Part shown: piece after piece, positions 34,471 to 43,284 of the stretch | Numbering within the stretch: the stretch's first letter is position 1 | How the letters are laid out: every line of letters starts with the position of its first letter | The notes under the pieces: model-generated | Databases searched by the model: none | Told to the model about the DNA's origin: nothing | The model's input: only the letters and a program-made list of their open reading frames with translations | DNA from: JADJPO01 sp046330955 | Lineage (GTDB): Bacteria > Actinomycetota > Actinomycetes > Actinomycetales > Kineosporiaceae | Length of the DNA: 64,000 nt | NCBI GenBank assembly: GCA_046330955.1 | Contig: JAXLRT010000011.1 | Span: 62,001 to 126,000 of the forward strand | Direction of reading: 5' to 3' | Program-made: the position numbers and the translations under genes

Positions 34471-35055
34471 TCATCGGCGCGCGGCCTTGGCCGCCTCCTT
34501 CACCGCACGCTTGTGATCACGGACCTTCTGGAGCGAGGTCGCGTCCGTCACGTCGGCCACCGACCGGTATCCGTCGAGGGCGTAGTCCCCCGCAGCGCGC
34601 TCCCACCCCGCCGGCCGGACGCCGAGTTGCTTACCCAGCAGAGCGAGGAAGATCGAGGCCTTCTGCTGGCCGAAACCGGGCAAGGCCTTCAGCCGGGCCA
34701 GCAACTCGGCGCCGTCGGCCGCCCCGGACCACAACGCGGCCGCGTCACCGTCGTAGTGCTCGACGATGTGCTGAGCCAGCGCCACCACGCGACCGGCCAT
34801 GCTGCCGGGGTACCGGTGGACGGCGGGTGGACCCGTCATCAGCGCCACGAACGCCTGCTCGTCCTGGGAGGCCAGCTGCGCCGGATCGAGTCGGTCGACC
34901 CCCAGCCGCTCGGCGATCAACGCCGGCCCCGCGAAGGCACGTTCCATCGGGAACTGCTGATCCAGCAGCATGCCGACCAGGAGCGCGAACGGGTCGCGCG
35001 AGAGCAGCTCATCGGCCGCCGGCTCCTGGGCCAGCGCCAACCGCACGGTCGTCAC
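34471..35055 (-). CDS. HhH-GPD base-excision DNA repair protein
   Basis: A 194-residue protein with the HhH-GPD fold: DPFALLVGMLLDQQFPMERAF (alpha-helical core) and LKALPGFGQQKASIFLALLG (the helix-hairpin-helix). It is probably a DNA glycosylase, but the usual C-terminal iron-sulphur cysteines are absent. The catalytic Asp may be in the GDYALDGYRSVADV segment. The substrate lesion is unknown. It lies 10 bases from the USP gene on the same strand. Confidence 0.88.
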   Translation of the reverse strand: MTTVRLALAQEPAADELLSRDPFALLVGMLLDQQFPMERAFAGPALIAERLGVDRLDPAQLASQDEQAFVALMTGPPAVHRYPGSMAGRVVALAQHIVEHYDGDAAALWSGAADGAELLARLKALPGFGQQKASIFLALLGKQLGVRPAGWERAAGDYALDGYRSVADVTDATSLQKVRDHKRAVKEAAKAARR

Positions 35056-35065
35056 GACGCCGCGC

Positions 35066-35470
35066 TCAGTCGGACTCTGCCTTGACGGCGAGCACGGGAC
35101 ACGGCGCCTCGAGCAGGATCCGCTGGGCGTTCGACCCCAGGATCAACTTGCCCACCGGGGTCCGCCGCCGCAGGCCGATGACGATGAAATCGGCCTTCAC
35201 CTCGACCGCCACGGCGATCAGGTCCTCGGCCGGGTCCATGCCACGCACCAGTTGGCGCACCTCGTAACTGACCCCGTCGGCATCGAGCTGGGAGCGGATG
35301 TACTCGACATCGCGCTCGTAGCGGACGGCATCGTCGGCATCGAGATCCCGCCCACCTCGATTCGAGTTGATCACGACGAGGTCGGTGTTGCGCAGACGGC
35401 ATTCCCGAGCAGCGTGACGCAGGGCGGCGCGGCCCTCGGGAGTAGCCACATATCCCACGACGACAGGCAT
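35066..35470 (-). CDS. Universal stress protein (UspA family)
   Basis: The 134-residue single USP domain starts MPVVVGYVATPEGRAALRHAA. It ends with the nucleotide-binding motif IVIGLRRRTPVGKLILGSNAQRILLEAPCPVLAV (the G-2x-G-9x-G-S type). It is likely ATP-binding and stress-related. It is divergent from the NUDIX gene by 21 bases and co-oriented with the HhH-GPD gene. Confidence 0.93.
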   Translation of the reverse strand: MPVVVGYVATPEGRAALRHAARECRLRNTDLVVINSNRGGRDLDADDAVRYERDVEYIRSQLDADGVSYEVRQLVRGMDPAEDLIAVAVEVKADFIVIGLRRRTPVGKLILGSNAQRILLEAPCPVLAVKAESD

Positions 35471-35491
35471 GCTTCAACCTACCGTGAGGTC

Positions 35492-36544
35492 ATGGCACCG
35501 CACGACGGCAACGGCTGGGTCGCCTGTCGCTGCGGTCAGGCCCACTGGGGCCGGTTCGGCGCCGCCGGCCTGCTCCTGCTGGACGACGCCGCACCGATCG
35601 GCGACAGCGCCCGCCGAGTGCATCGCGCCCTGATGCAGCTCCGGGCGGATTGGGTGCACCAGGGCGGCCTCTGGGCGCTGCCGGGGGGCGCCCGGGACAG
35701 CCACGAGGACGTGGTCGCCGCGGCACTGCGCGAGGCGGCCGAGGAGGTTGGCGCCGAGCCGGAACACCTCACCGTCCTGGGCCAGCTCGACGGCGTCGAC
35801 CACGGCGACTGGAGCTACACCTACGTGGTGGCCCGCACGACCCGGCCGGACCATGTCACGGTGCGCACCGCGGAGAGCGAGGAGTTGCGCTGGGTCGCCC
35901 TGGACGACGTCCCGCAGCTGCCGCTGCACCCTGCCCTGGACGCCGCGTGGCCGGAGCTGTCACGGGCTCTCGCCCGCCTGACCCGACAGCTCCGGCCCCA
36001 CGGCGTCGCCGAACCGGGGCCGAGGGAACGCTCGGCCGATCGTTCCCACGCCGATCCTGCCGACGCCGATCCGGCCGACTCAGCCGGCCTTGGCCGCGCG
36101 GAAGCCGGTCTCGAGGTCGGCCAGGATGTCGGCGATGTTCTCGATGCCCACCGAGAGCCGTACCAGGCCCGGGGTCACCCCGCTGGCAACCTGCTCGTCG
36201 GCGCTCAGCTGACTGTGCGTCGTGGACGCCGGGTGGATCACCAGGCTGCGCACGTCGCCGATGTTGGCGACGTGGCTGTGCAGCTCGAGGGCGTCCACGA
36301 ACCGCTTGCCCGCCTCGACACCACCCTTGATCTCGAAGGCCAGCACGGCGCCGGTGCCCTTCGGCGCGTACTTCTTGCCGCGCTCGTGCCACGGGCTCGA
36401 CGGCAGCCCGGCGTAGGCCACGGACTCCACCTCGTCACGCTGCTGCAGCCACTCGGCCACCGCCGTCGCGTTCTGCACGTGCCGCTCGATCCGCAGGCTG
36501 AGGGTCTCGAGACCCTGTGCCAGGAGGAAGGCGTTGAACGGTGA
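35492..36544 (+). CDS. NUDIX hydrolase whose frame runs antisense into metY
   Basis: Residues 1-165 are a NUDIX domain. The Nudix box GARDSHEDVVAAALREAAEEVG is intact, with G-x5-E-x7-RE-x2-EE-x-G. It probably hydrolyses a nucleoside diphosphate derivative. No in-frame stop occurs until 36544, so the frame continues for 465 bases across the 3' end of the opposite-strand metY gene. This adds about 185 residues of unlikely sequence. A +1 shift near 35975 would stop at 35981 and give about 163 residues, the expected length. Either the stop was lost or the 3' end contains a frameshift. Confidence 0.75.
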   Translation: MAPHDGNGWVACRCGQAHWGRFGAAGLLLLDDAAPIGDSARRVHRALMQLRADWVHQGGLWALPGGARDSHEDVVAAALREAAEEVGAEPEHLTVLGQLDGVDHGDWSYTYVVARTTRPDHVTVRTAESEELRWVALDDVPQLPLHPALDAAWPELSRALARLTRQLRPHGVAEPGPRERSADRSHADPADADPADSAGLGRAEAGLEVGQDVGDVLDAHREPYQARGHPAGNLLVGAQLTVRRGRRVDHQAAHVADVGDVAVQLEGVHEPLARLDTTLDLEGQHGAGALRRVLLAALVPRARRQPGVGHGLHLVTLLQPLGHRRRVLHVPLDPQAEGLETLCQEEGVER

Positions 36545-37396
36545 GGCCGCCGGGCCCAGGTCGCGCAGCAGCTGCACCCGCGCCTTGAGGATGTACGCCA
36601 GGTTGGCGCCCAGCGGGCTGCCGACGCCGAGGTCACGGGCGTACACCAGGCCGTGGTAGCTGGGGTCGGGCTGGTTGTAGTTGGGGAACCGCTCGGGCGA
36701 GGCGGCGAAGTCGAAGCTGCCGCCGTCGATGATGGCGCCGCCGATCGCCGTGCCGTGCCCGCCGAGGTACTTGGTGGTCGAGTGCACGACGATGTCGGCG
36801 CCCCACTCCAACGGCCGGATCAGGTACGGCGTGGCCACGGTGTTGTCCACGACCAGCGGCACCCCGACCTCGTGCGCCACGCCGGCCACGCCCTCGATGT
36901 CGAGGATGTCCTGCTTGGGGTTGGCGATGGTCTCACCGAAGAACGCCTTGGTGTTCGGACGAACCGCCCGGCGCCAGGAGTCCAGGTCATCCGGGTCGTC
37001 GACGAAGGTGACCTCGATGCCGATCTTCGGGAAGGTGTAGTGGAACAGGTTGTACGTGCCGCCGTACAGGCTCGGGCTGGCCACGATGTGGTCACCGGCC
37101 TCGGCGATGTTCAGCAGGGCCAGGGTCTCGGCGGCCTGACCGCTGGCCACGAAGAGCGCCCCCACCCCACCCTCGAGGCTGGCCAACCGCTTCTCCACCA
37201 CGTCGGTGGTGGGGTTCATCAGCCGGGTGTAGATGTTGCCGAACTCCTTGAGCCCGAACAGGTTCGCCGCGTGGTCGGTGTCGCGGAAGACGTACGACGT
37301 CGTCTGGTAGATCGGCAGCGCCCGGGCCCCGGTGGTCGGGTCGGGCTCTTGACCGGCGTGGATCTGACGTGTTTCGAAGGACCAACCGTTACTCAT
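36080..37396 (-). CDS. metY: O-acetylhomoserine/O-acetylserine sulfhydrylase
   Basis: A 438-residue PLP enzyme of the Cys/Met metabolism family. It makes homocysteine from O-acetylhomoserine and sulphide in methionine synthesis. The PLP lysine is in VVHSTTKYLGGHG. Other motifs are YTRLMNPTTDVVEKRLASLEGG, ASGQAAETLALLNIA and TPGLVRLSVGIEN. The ATG at 37396 has GAGGAG 8 bases upstream. The gene is preceded by a SAM-IV riboswitch, so high SAM should shut it down. Its 3' end is overlapped on the other strand by the NUDIX frame. Confidence 0.96.
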   Translation of the reverse strand: MSNGWSFETRQIHAGQEPDPTTGARALPIYQTTSYVFRDTDHAANLFGLKEFGNIYTRLMNPTTDVVEKRLASLEGGVGALFVASGQAAETLALLNIAEAGDHIVASPSLYGGTYNLFHYTFPKIGIEVTFVDDPDDLDSWRRAVRPNTKAFFGETIANPKQDILDIEGVAGVAHEVGVPLVVDNTVATPYLIRPLEWGADIVVHSTTKYLGGHGTAIGGAIIDGGSFDFAASPERFPNYNQPDPSYHGLVYARDLGVGSPLGANLAYILKARVQLLRDLGPAASPFNAFLLAQGLETLSLRIERHVQNATAVAEWLQQRDEVESVAYAGLPSSPWHERGKKYAPKGTGAVLAFEIKGGVEAGKRFVDALELHSHVANIGDVRSLVIHPASTTHSQLSADEQVASGVTPGLVRLSVGIENIADILADLETGFRAAKAG

Positions 37397-37449
37397 GCCA
37401 CTACTCCTCGAGCCGTGGGGCCCGTCACCGGGACCCGCGCTTGCCTCCG

Positions 37450-37548
37450 CCACCTCGGCGGCCGGCCATGTCATCACCCGGGGCACCCCACCGCGGAGGA
37501 GGGTTGCCGGCCAGCGAGCCGGGGCTTGATGCTGGCACTCTTGACCCG
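37450..37548 (-). promoter_or_regulatory. SAM-IV riboswitch upstream of metY
   Basis: On the minus strand the leader reads GGTCAAGAGTGCCAGC, then CAAGCCCCGGCTCGCTGG, CCGGCAACCC, GGTGGGGTGCCCCGGGTGA and GACATGG. These match the SAM-IV consensus (GGTCATGAGTGCCAGC, CCGGCAACCC, GGGGTGCC, GGGTGA) nearly base for base. It ends about 55 bases before the metY ATG. Actinobacterial SAM-IV switches control sulphur genes. Rfam RF00634 would confirm. Confidence 0.92.
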
Positions 37549-37591
37549 GCGGTAACCCTAGGGGCGAGGTCGGGATATGGGAAAGCCCGTC

Positions 37592-38677
37592 TCACGATAT
37601 GAGCGCCCGCCGACGGGTCACCCACGGTGGGGCGATGCAGGAGTTCACCAGGCCGAGCACCAGGTGTGACAACCGATGTCGCGGTTGATCCTGCAGTGCC
37701 CGCTCGGCCAGCAGCCGGGCCTGCACCGACTCCCCCCGCCACCAGGCCGCCCAGGCCAGGACGCCGAGCGCCTCGGCGCGCCGTCCGCGGGGTGCCCGCC
37801 GGGCCACCGCTGCCAGCACCCGGCGGCTGCGGTCGAGCAGGTCCTCGTCGGGATCGTGACGATTCGCCTCGGCCATCGCCCGCTCCGCCTCCCCCGCCAC
37901 CATCAGGCGCGCCGACCCGAGACCGTCGTCGCCGGTGGGGGCCGACATGGCGACCAGGACGGCGTCCCGGAAGGCCACGTCGTCCAGCCCCCGACACAGG
38001 TCGACCAGGTCGGCGGAATCGATCTCGGCGGGAGCGGGTTCGCCCTGCTCGGCGACCAGCTGCCCCCAGCGCCGTAGCCGATCGAACCGGTCCGGCGTCG
38101 GGTCCGGGACCTCGGCGAACAGCTGCTCGGGCAGCGGGTCCCGGGGGACGACGTCGGCCACCAGGTCCTCGGCGTTCTCGACCAGTGCGTGCCCTCGGGA
38201 GACCAGGTCGGCGGCCACCCGGCCGGCGAAGACCGAGGCCAGCGGGACGCCCTCGGGTGGGCAACAGGCGGCGTCGCGGCAGAGCCGGGATCGATAGCTG
38301 TGATCGTCGACGGTGATCACGTCCAGCACCGCCAGCCGAACCGCGCGGGACGCGCGGCGCCAGGCCTTCACCAGGGCGTCGGCCGGACGCGTCGAGATCA
38401 GCAGGGCGATCGCGGCGTCCTGGCCCTGATCGACCATCAGCCGTGCCAGGTGTTCGAAGGCCTGCCGCCGATCCCTCACCGGCGGCAGGTCGAGCCGCGC
38501 GACCATGCCCACCTGCATCCGCCCCGAGGGCGCCGGACCGGCCCCGTAGCCGGCGGCGGGGGCGGCACCCGAACGGGCCAGACCGATCACCACCACGCTC
38601 TCGCGGGGGCGGAATCCGATGCGGTAGTAGGCGTAGGCGATCAGGTCCGCGGGATCGCCGGCGACGATGGTGTGCAT
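37592..38677 (-). CDS. DUF4192 protein
   Basis: A 361-residue actinobacterial DUF4192 protein. The start MHTIVAGDPADLIAYAYYRIGFRPRESVVVIGL is the conserved family N-terminus, and AAGGTGG lies about 9 bases upstream of the ATG at 38677. The C-terminal third resembles a helical repeat (WAAWWRGESVQARLLAERAL). The function is unknown. A Cys pair (CRDAACCP) sits mid-protein. Confidence 0.88.
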   Translation of the reverse strand: MHTIVAGDPADLIAYAYYRIGFRPRESVVVIGLARSGAAPAAGYGAGPAPSGRMQVGMVARLDLPPVRDRRQAFEHLARLMVDQGQDAAIALLISTRPADALVKAWRRASRAVRLAVLDVITVDDHSYRSRLCRDAACCPPEGVPLASVFAGRVAADLVSRGHALVENAEDLVADVVPRDPLPEQLFAEVPDPTPDRFDRLRRWGQLVAEQGEPAPAEIDSADLVDLCRGLDDVAFRDAVLVAMSAPTGDDGLGSARLMVAGEAERAMAEANRHDPDEDLLDRSRRVLAAVARRAPRGRRAEALGVLAWAAWWRGESVQARLLAERALQDQPRHRLSHLVLGLVNSCIAPPWVTRRRALIS

Positions 38678-38812
38678 GCCGCCACCTTGCGGCCCCCGGC
38701 AGGGGACGCGCTCGACATGGCCGGTCGGCTGTGGACAGTGGGACGAGAACCCCGTTCTGTGCACGCAACGACGACGTCGTTGCGAGACGGCGTGAGCCCG
38801 ATTCAGACCCCG

Positions 38813-39205
38813 TCAGCGCTGGTCCAGCACCTCACCCACGACCACGCGCACCCCGGGCTCGGCGCCGGGACCGGACGTGGCCCGCTCCCACGCCAGGAAG
38901 GTCTCGGTCTCACTCAGCACGACCCCGGCCAACCAGGCGGCGACCAGGGCGTCGTCCCCGAGACCGAAGATCCACAGGAACGCCTCGGGCATCAGATCGA
39001 TCGGCGAGACCAGATAGAGCAGGGCGAGCCCGGCGCCCAGCAGGCGGCCGCGGTCCAGGTGGGGGTACCTGCCGTTCAACCCCATCGAGAGCATCCGCGG
39101 GAGGGCTCGGACCCGCTGCCCGACCCCCATACCCGGACCACCCGAGGACCGCAGTGCCCGGAACAGCGCGGCCCACGCCGCGCGCCGGCGAATGGTGACT
39201 GCCAT
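38813..39205 (-). CDS. DUF1232 (YkvA-like) membrane protein
   Basis: A 130-residue protein with the DUF1232 core LLYLVSPIDLMPEAFLWIFGLGDDALVAAWLA, two short helices joined by the SPIDLxP motif. It is probably a membrane-associated protein of unknown role. It starts MAVTIRRRAAWAAL. It precedes, divergently, the spermidine-synthase-like gene. Confidence 0.88.
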   Translation of the reverse strand: MAVTIRRRAAWAALFRALRSSGGPGMGVGQRVRALPRMLSMGLNGRYPHLDRGRLLGAGLALLYLVSPIDLMPEAFLWIFGLGDDALVAAWLAGVVLSETETFLAWERATSGPGAEPGVRVVVGEVLDQR

Positions 39206-39384
39206 GAAGGCCTCCCGCTCATCGTCAGCACCTCAACGGGTACGGACCGTGCGGGTGTTCCCCGCACCGCCCGCATTCACGGCCTCCCCCAGTGTGCACC
39301 ACGTCACATCCACCCGGCGTATCACCGCCGGGGGTCACGGGGTCCTGTCCGCGGACGTGCCCGGGGGGAGGACGTCCCACCGGT

Positions 39385-39419
39385 CCGGTGGAGGCCTACC
39401 ACGGGGAGGCCTCCACCGG
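39385..39419. other. Strong perfect hairpin upstream of the spermidine-synthase-like gene
   Basis: CCGGTGGAGGCCT and AGGCCTCCACCGG form a perfect 13-bp stem with a 9-base loop, ending 33 bases before the GTG at 39453. It lies between divergent genes, so it is not an ordinary gene-end terminator. If transcribed it would be a 5' leader hairpin; as DNA it could be an operator. The rest of the 39206-39452 gap holds no gene that I can support. Confidence 0.7.
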
Positions 39420-39452
39420 GACCTCGGGCGGATCAGCTGACAGGATGGGCGC

Positions 39453-40358
39453 GTGACCACCCGCCGTGTGCTGCCACGTCCGGAGGCCGGAACCCGAGCC
39501 GTGACCACCGGGGTGGCCAGCCTGGTCCCCGACACCGACGGTCGCCGCGGCTGGACGCTCTACGTCAACGGGATGGAATCCAGCCACGTCGACCTGGACG
39601 ATCCGACCCGGCTCGACTTCGAGTACATCCGCTGGCTGGTCGCCGGCATCGAATCCCTGCCTGTGGTCTGCCGCCCGGCGCAGGACGCCGACACCTGGCG
39701 CATCCTGCACCTGGGCGGCGGGGGCTGCACCCTGCCCCGCTACCTGGCCGCGACCCACGCCCGGGCCCGCCAGGTCGTCGTCGAGCTGGACCCCGGGGTG
39801 CTCGAGTTGACCAAGCAGGCCTTCGGGCTGCGCTCGCGCGCCCGCCTGAGACTGCGCATCGGCGAGGCCCGAGCCGCGGTCAGCGCCGAACCGGACGCCG
39901 GCTGCGACGTGGTGGTGCGCGACGCCTTCATCGGCTCGACCGTGCCGCCGCACCTGATGACGCGGCAGTTCGTGGCCGAGGTGGCCCGCGTCCTGCGCCC
40001 CGGCGGGATCTACCTGGCCAATCTGGCGGACGGCGAGCTGCTGGCCACCGCGCGCCGGGAGGTGGCCACGGCGCAGCTGAGCTTCGCCCACGTCGCCCTG
40101 GTCGCCGAGCCCGGGCAACTGCGCGGCCGCCGCTACGGCAACGTCGTGATCGCCGCGTCCCACTCCCCGCTGCCGGTCGAGGGCTGGGCCCGGCGGCTGG
40201 CCTCCGACCCGGTGCGCGCGCGGCTGGTGGACGGCGAGGCGGCCCTGGCGTTCGGATCGGGTCGGCGACCGTTCGAGGACGATGACCTGGAGCCCGGGTG
40301 GTTCGAGGCGGATCAGCCCGCCCCCGCCGGCTCCACCACCGTCACCCCGGACGCGTAA
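39453..40358 (+). CDS. Spermidine/spermine-synthase-like methyltransferase-fold protein
   Basis: A 301-residue Rossmann-fold protein. ILHLGGGGCTLPRYLAATH is the SAM/dcSAM-binding glycine loop, VVVELDPGVLELTKQAFGL the acidic loop, and CDVVVRDAFIGSTVPPHL the catalytic Asp region. The family includes spermidine synthases and orphan actinobacterial members, so polyamine synthesis is only a possibility. The 3' end overlaps the convergent alcohol dehydrogenase by 46 bases. Confidence 0.85.
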   Translation: MTTRRVLPRPEAGTRAVTTGVASLVPDTDGRRGWTLYVNGMESSHVDLDDPTRLDFEYIRWLVAGIESLPVVCRPAQDADTWRILHLGGGGCTLPRYLAATHARARQVVVELDPGVLELTKQAFGLRSRARLRLRIGEARAAVSAEPDAGCDVVVRDAFIGSTVPPHLMTRQFVAEVARVLRPGGIYLANLADGELLATARREVATAQLSFAHVALVAEPGQLRGRRYGNVVIAASHSPLPVEGWARRLASDPVRARLVDGEAALAFGSGRRPFEDDDLEPGWFEADQPAPAGSTTVTPDA

Positions 40359-41440
40359 CCCGCTGCGGGCGAGCCCATCGCGGCCAGCGCCGCGCCGGCC
40401 CGGTCCAGCGAGATCCGGCGGGTGACCAGGTCTGCCGGACGCAGGGTGCCCGAGGCCACCAGCGACAGCAGCCGGGGATACGACCGCGGCGACATGCCGT
40501 GACTGCCCAGCAACTCCAACTCCCCCGCGATGACCAGGTGCATCGGCACCGCCGGCCAGCCCAGCGCGGGCGGCGTGAGCCCGATCTGCACGTGACGACC
40601 CCGCGGGCGCAGCCCGGCCAGGGACGCCACCAGCGGTGCGGCCACCAGACCCCCCCGGTGTGAACCGACCGAGCCGTCGTCGGGGCCGCTGGTCACCCCG
40701 GTGCTGCCGACGGCGTCCACCGAGACCTCGGCGCCGCCCTGGGTCAGCTCACGCACCCGCCGCCCGATCTCGAGCGGGTCGTCGTCCGGCCGGAGCTGCA
40801 CGGTGTGCGTGGCACCCACCCGGGCCGCCAGGTCGAGCGCCTCCCGCCGGACGTCGACCGCCACCACGTGGGCCCCGGTCGCGGCCCCGATCATCACCGC
40901 CGACAGGCCGGCGCCGCCACACCCGTGCACCGCCAGCCACTGGCCCGCCCCCAACCGGCCCACCTCGATCACGGCCCGGAACGCGGTGGCGAAGCGGCAG
41001 CCGAGCGCCGCCGCCGAGGCGGCGTCCACCTCGTCGGGCAGCCGCACCAGGTTGACCTCGGCCGCCTCGACCAGCACGGCGTCGGCGAACGAACCCCAGC
41101 GGGTGAAGCCGGGCTGGCTCTGGTGTGGGCAGACCTGATGATCGCCGGCCAGGCAGTGCCCGCATCGGCCGCACCCGTTCACGAAGGGCGAGGTCACCCG
41201 CTCGCCCAGCCGCCAGCCCCGGACGGCGCCACCGACCGCGGCGATCCGGCCGGCGAACTCGTGACCGGGCACGTGCGGCAGCCGGATGTCGGGATCGTGG
41301 CCGAGCCAGCCGTGCCAGTCGCTGCGGCACACCCCGGTCGCCTCGACCGCCACCACCACCGCGTCGTCCGGGCAGTGCGGCTCGGGCACCTCGCTCACCT
41401 CGAGCGGGCCGCCGAAGGACTCGAAGACCACGGCACGCAT
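40313..41440 (-). CDS. Zinc-dependent alcohol dehydrogenase family protein
   Basis: A 375-residue medium-chain dehydrogenase/reductase. Catalytic zinc ligands are Cys in GVCRSDWHGW and His-Glu in PGHEFAGRI. Structural zinc cysteines are in CGRCGHCLAGDHQVC. The NAD(P) loop is in VHGCGGAGLSAVMIG. It oxidises an alcohol or reduces a carbonyl; the substrate is unknown. It starts at MRAVVFESFGGPLEV and follows the DUF885 gene on the same strand after 13 bases. Confidence 0.92.
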   Translation of the reverse strand: MRAVVFESFGGPLEVSEVPEPHCPDDAVVVAVEATGVCRSDWHGWLGHDPDIRLPHVPGHEFAGRIAAVGGAVRGWRLGERVTSPFVNGCGRCGHCLAGDHQVCPHQSQPGFTRWGSFADAVLVEAAEVNLVRLPDEVDAASAAALGCRFATAFRAVIEVGRLGAGQWLAVHGCGGAGLSAVMIGAATGAHVVAVDVRREALDLAARVGATHTVQLRPDDDPLEIGRRVRELTQGGAEVSVDAVGSTGVTSGPDDGSVGSHRGGLVAAPLVASLAGLRPRGRHVQIGLTPPALGWPAVPMHLVIAGELELLGSHGMSPRSYPRLLSLVASGTLRPADLVTRRISLDRAGAALAAMGSPAAGYASGVTVVEPAGAG

Positions 41441-41453
41441 CGCGGCCGCTCCC

Positions 41454-43181
41454 CTACAGGGCCGCGAGTTCGTCGGTCAGGTCGTCCAGCCCGAGCGAAC
41501 CCTGCGACAACGCCGCCATGTGCCAGGCCTTGGCGTCGAAGGCCGCGCCCCGAGCGGTGCGGGCGGCGTCCCGACCGGCCAGCCAGGCCCGTTCCCCGAG
41601 TTTGTAGCCGATGGCCTGCCCGGGCATCCCGAGGTAGCGGACGATCTCGCTGTCGACGAAGTCGCCGGGTCGACCGCTGTTGGCGGCGAAGAACTCGCGC
41701 GCCAGCTGCGGCGTCCAGCGCTCGCCCGGGTGGAACGGTTCGGGCACCCCCTGATCGGCGGGGATCGGCAGCCGCAGGTGCATCCCGATGTCGACGATCA
41801 CCCGGACGGCCCGCATCTGCTGGGCGTCCAGGAACCCGAGCCGTTCACCGGGCTCGGTGAGGAAGCCCAACTCGTCCATGAGCCGCTCGGCGTACAACGC
41901 CCAGCCCTCGACGTTCGCCCCCACCGACCCGACGGTCGACTGGTAGCGCGTCAGCTGCGGGGCGACGTACACCCACTGGCCCAGCTGCAGGTGATGACCG
42001 GGCACCCCCTCGTGGTACCAGGTACTCACCAGATCCCAGGTGGGGAACCGGGTGCGACCCAGGGTGGGCAGCCAGGTCCGCCCCGGGCGGCTGAAGTCCA
42101 TCGAGGGCGCGGTGTAGTAGGGCGCGGCCGCCGAGCCCACCGGCGCGATCATCGCCTCGACCCGGCGCAGCGGTGCGGCCAGGTCGACGTGAACCCCGTC
42201 CAGCGCCTCGATCGCGCCGTCCATCAGCGCCTGCAGGTGGTCGCGGACGGCGTCCACGCCCTCGATCGCCGGCCCGTGCTCGTCCAGGTGGTGCATCGCC
42301 TGCCGAGGTGTCGCCCCGGGCAGCACGCGCTCGGCGCCGGCCCGCAGCTGGGCATCGAGCCGGGCGAACTCGGCCCAGCCCCAGGCATAGGCCTCCTCGA
42401 GGTCGAGGTCGGCCCCGGTCCACTGGCGCGCGTGCACGGCGTAGCGCTCCCGGCCCACCGTGTCGCTGCCGGACGCCGCGGCGCGCGGCGCGTAGTCCCG
42501 CGCCAGCCAGTCCCTGAGGTCGGCGACGGCCTGATCGGCCGTGCGGGCAGCGCTGCCCAGCTGCGGCTCCAGACCCGGGTGCTGCCGGACGCCGCGGCCG
42601 GCGAAGGTGGTGAACCAGCCGCCGTCCCGACCCCAGGTGGCGAGCTGGTCGACCAGCGCGGCGACCAGGCCCGGTCCGGCGACCAGGTCTCGGCTCAGCC
42701 CCTCGGTCAGGCTCCGGCGATAGCCGGCCAACCCCTGCCCGACCCGACCCAGTCGGGCCCCGATGACCTGCCAGTCCTCGACGGTGGCCGCGGGCATCTG
42801 CAGGAAGACTGCGCGCACCTCCTGCACCGGGCTGGACAGGGTGCCGACATCGCACAGCTGCTCACCGCTGTCGTACACCGCCAGGGCGGCCGTCAGCCGC
42901 TCCCGCAGCAGCCGGGCGCACCGGCGTTCGTTCTGCGGCCAGGCCGCTGCGCCGTCCCGGGCGACCGCCGTGAGTCGATCCAGGGCGGCCAGCGTCGAAC
43001 GGGCCAGGTCGGCCCGGGCCTCGAGGCCTGCCGGCGACAGATCGGCCAACTCATCGTGACGCCCGGCCACCCCGAGGTTACTGGCCAGCGTCGGATCGAG
43101 CTCGACCAGCGCGTCGAGGTACTCGTCGGCGAGACCTCGCGGGCTCGCACCCGTCGTCTCCGGCTGACCGTCTGCGTTCAT
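41454..43181 (-). CDS. DUF885 family metallohydrolase-like protein
   Basis: A protein of about 575 residues belonging to DUF885. The key motif is LVSTWYHEGVPGHHLQLG, containing HEGxPGHH, the metal-binding HExxxHH-like motif of this peptidase-related family. A second Glu lies in the conserved YAERLMDELGF segment. It is probably a cytoplasmic metallo-carboxypeptidase-like enzyme; the substrate is unknown. The ATG at 43181 is chosen over a GTG at 43199. Confidence 0.87.
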   Translation of the reverse strand: MNADGQPETTGASPRGLADEYLDALVELDPTLASNLGVAGRHDELADLSPAGLEARADLARSTLAALDRLTAVARDGAAAWPQNERRCARLLRERLTAALAVYDSGEQLCDVGTLSSPVQEVRAVFLQMPAATVEDWQVIGARLGRVGQGLAGYRRSLTEGLSRDLVAGPGLVAALVDQLATWGRDGGWFTTFAGRGVRQHPGLEPQLGSAARTADQAVADLRDWLARDYAPRAAASGSDTVGRERYAVHARQWTGADLDLEEAYAWGWAEFARLDAQLRAGAERVLPGATPRQAMHHLDEHGPAIEGVDAVRDHLQALMDGAIEALDGVHVDLAAPLRRVEAMIAPVGSAAAPYYTAPSMDFSRPGRTWLPTLGRTRFPTWDLVSTWYHEGVPGHHLQLGQWVYVAPQLTRYQSTVGSVGANVEGWALYAERLMDELGFLTEPGERLGFLDAQQMRAVRVIVDIGMHLRLPIPADQGVPEPFHPGERWTPQLAREFFAANSGRPGDFVDSEIVRYLGMPGQAIGYKLGERAWLAGRDAARTARGAAFDAKAWHMAALSQGSLGLDDLTDELAAL

Positions 43182-43284
43182 GTCGGCATCATGCCCCACC
43201 GATCGGGCAGTGCCCTGCGCCCGAGCGGGGAGCTGTCGATCAGAACCCCGGACATACAGCCCGCGATCTCTCTACGGTGAGCAG

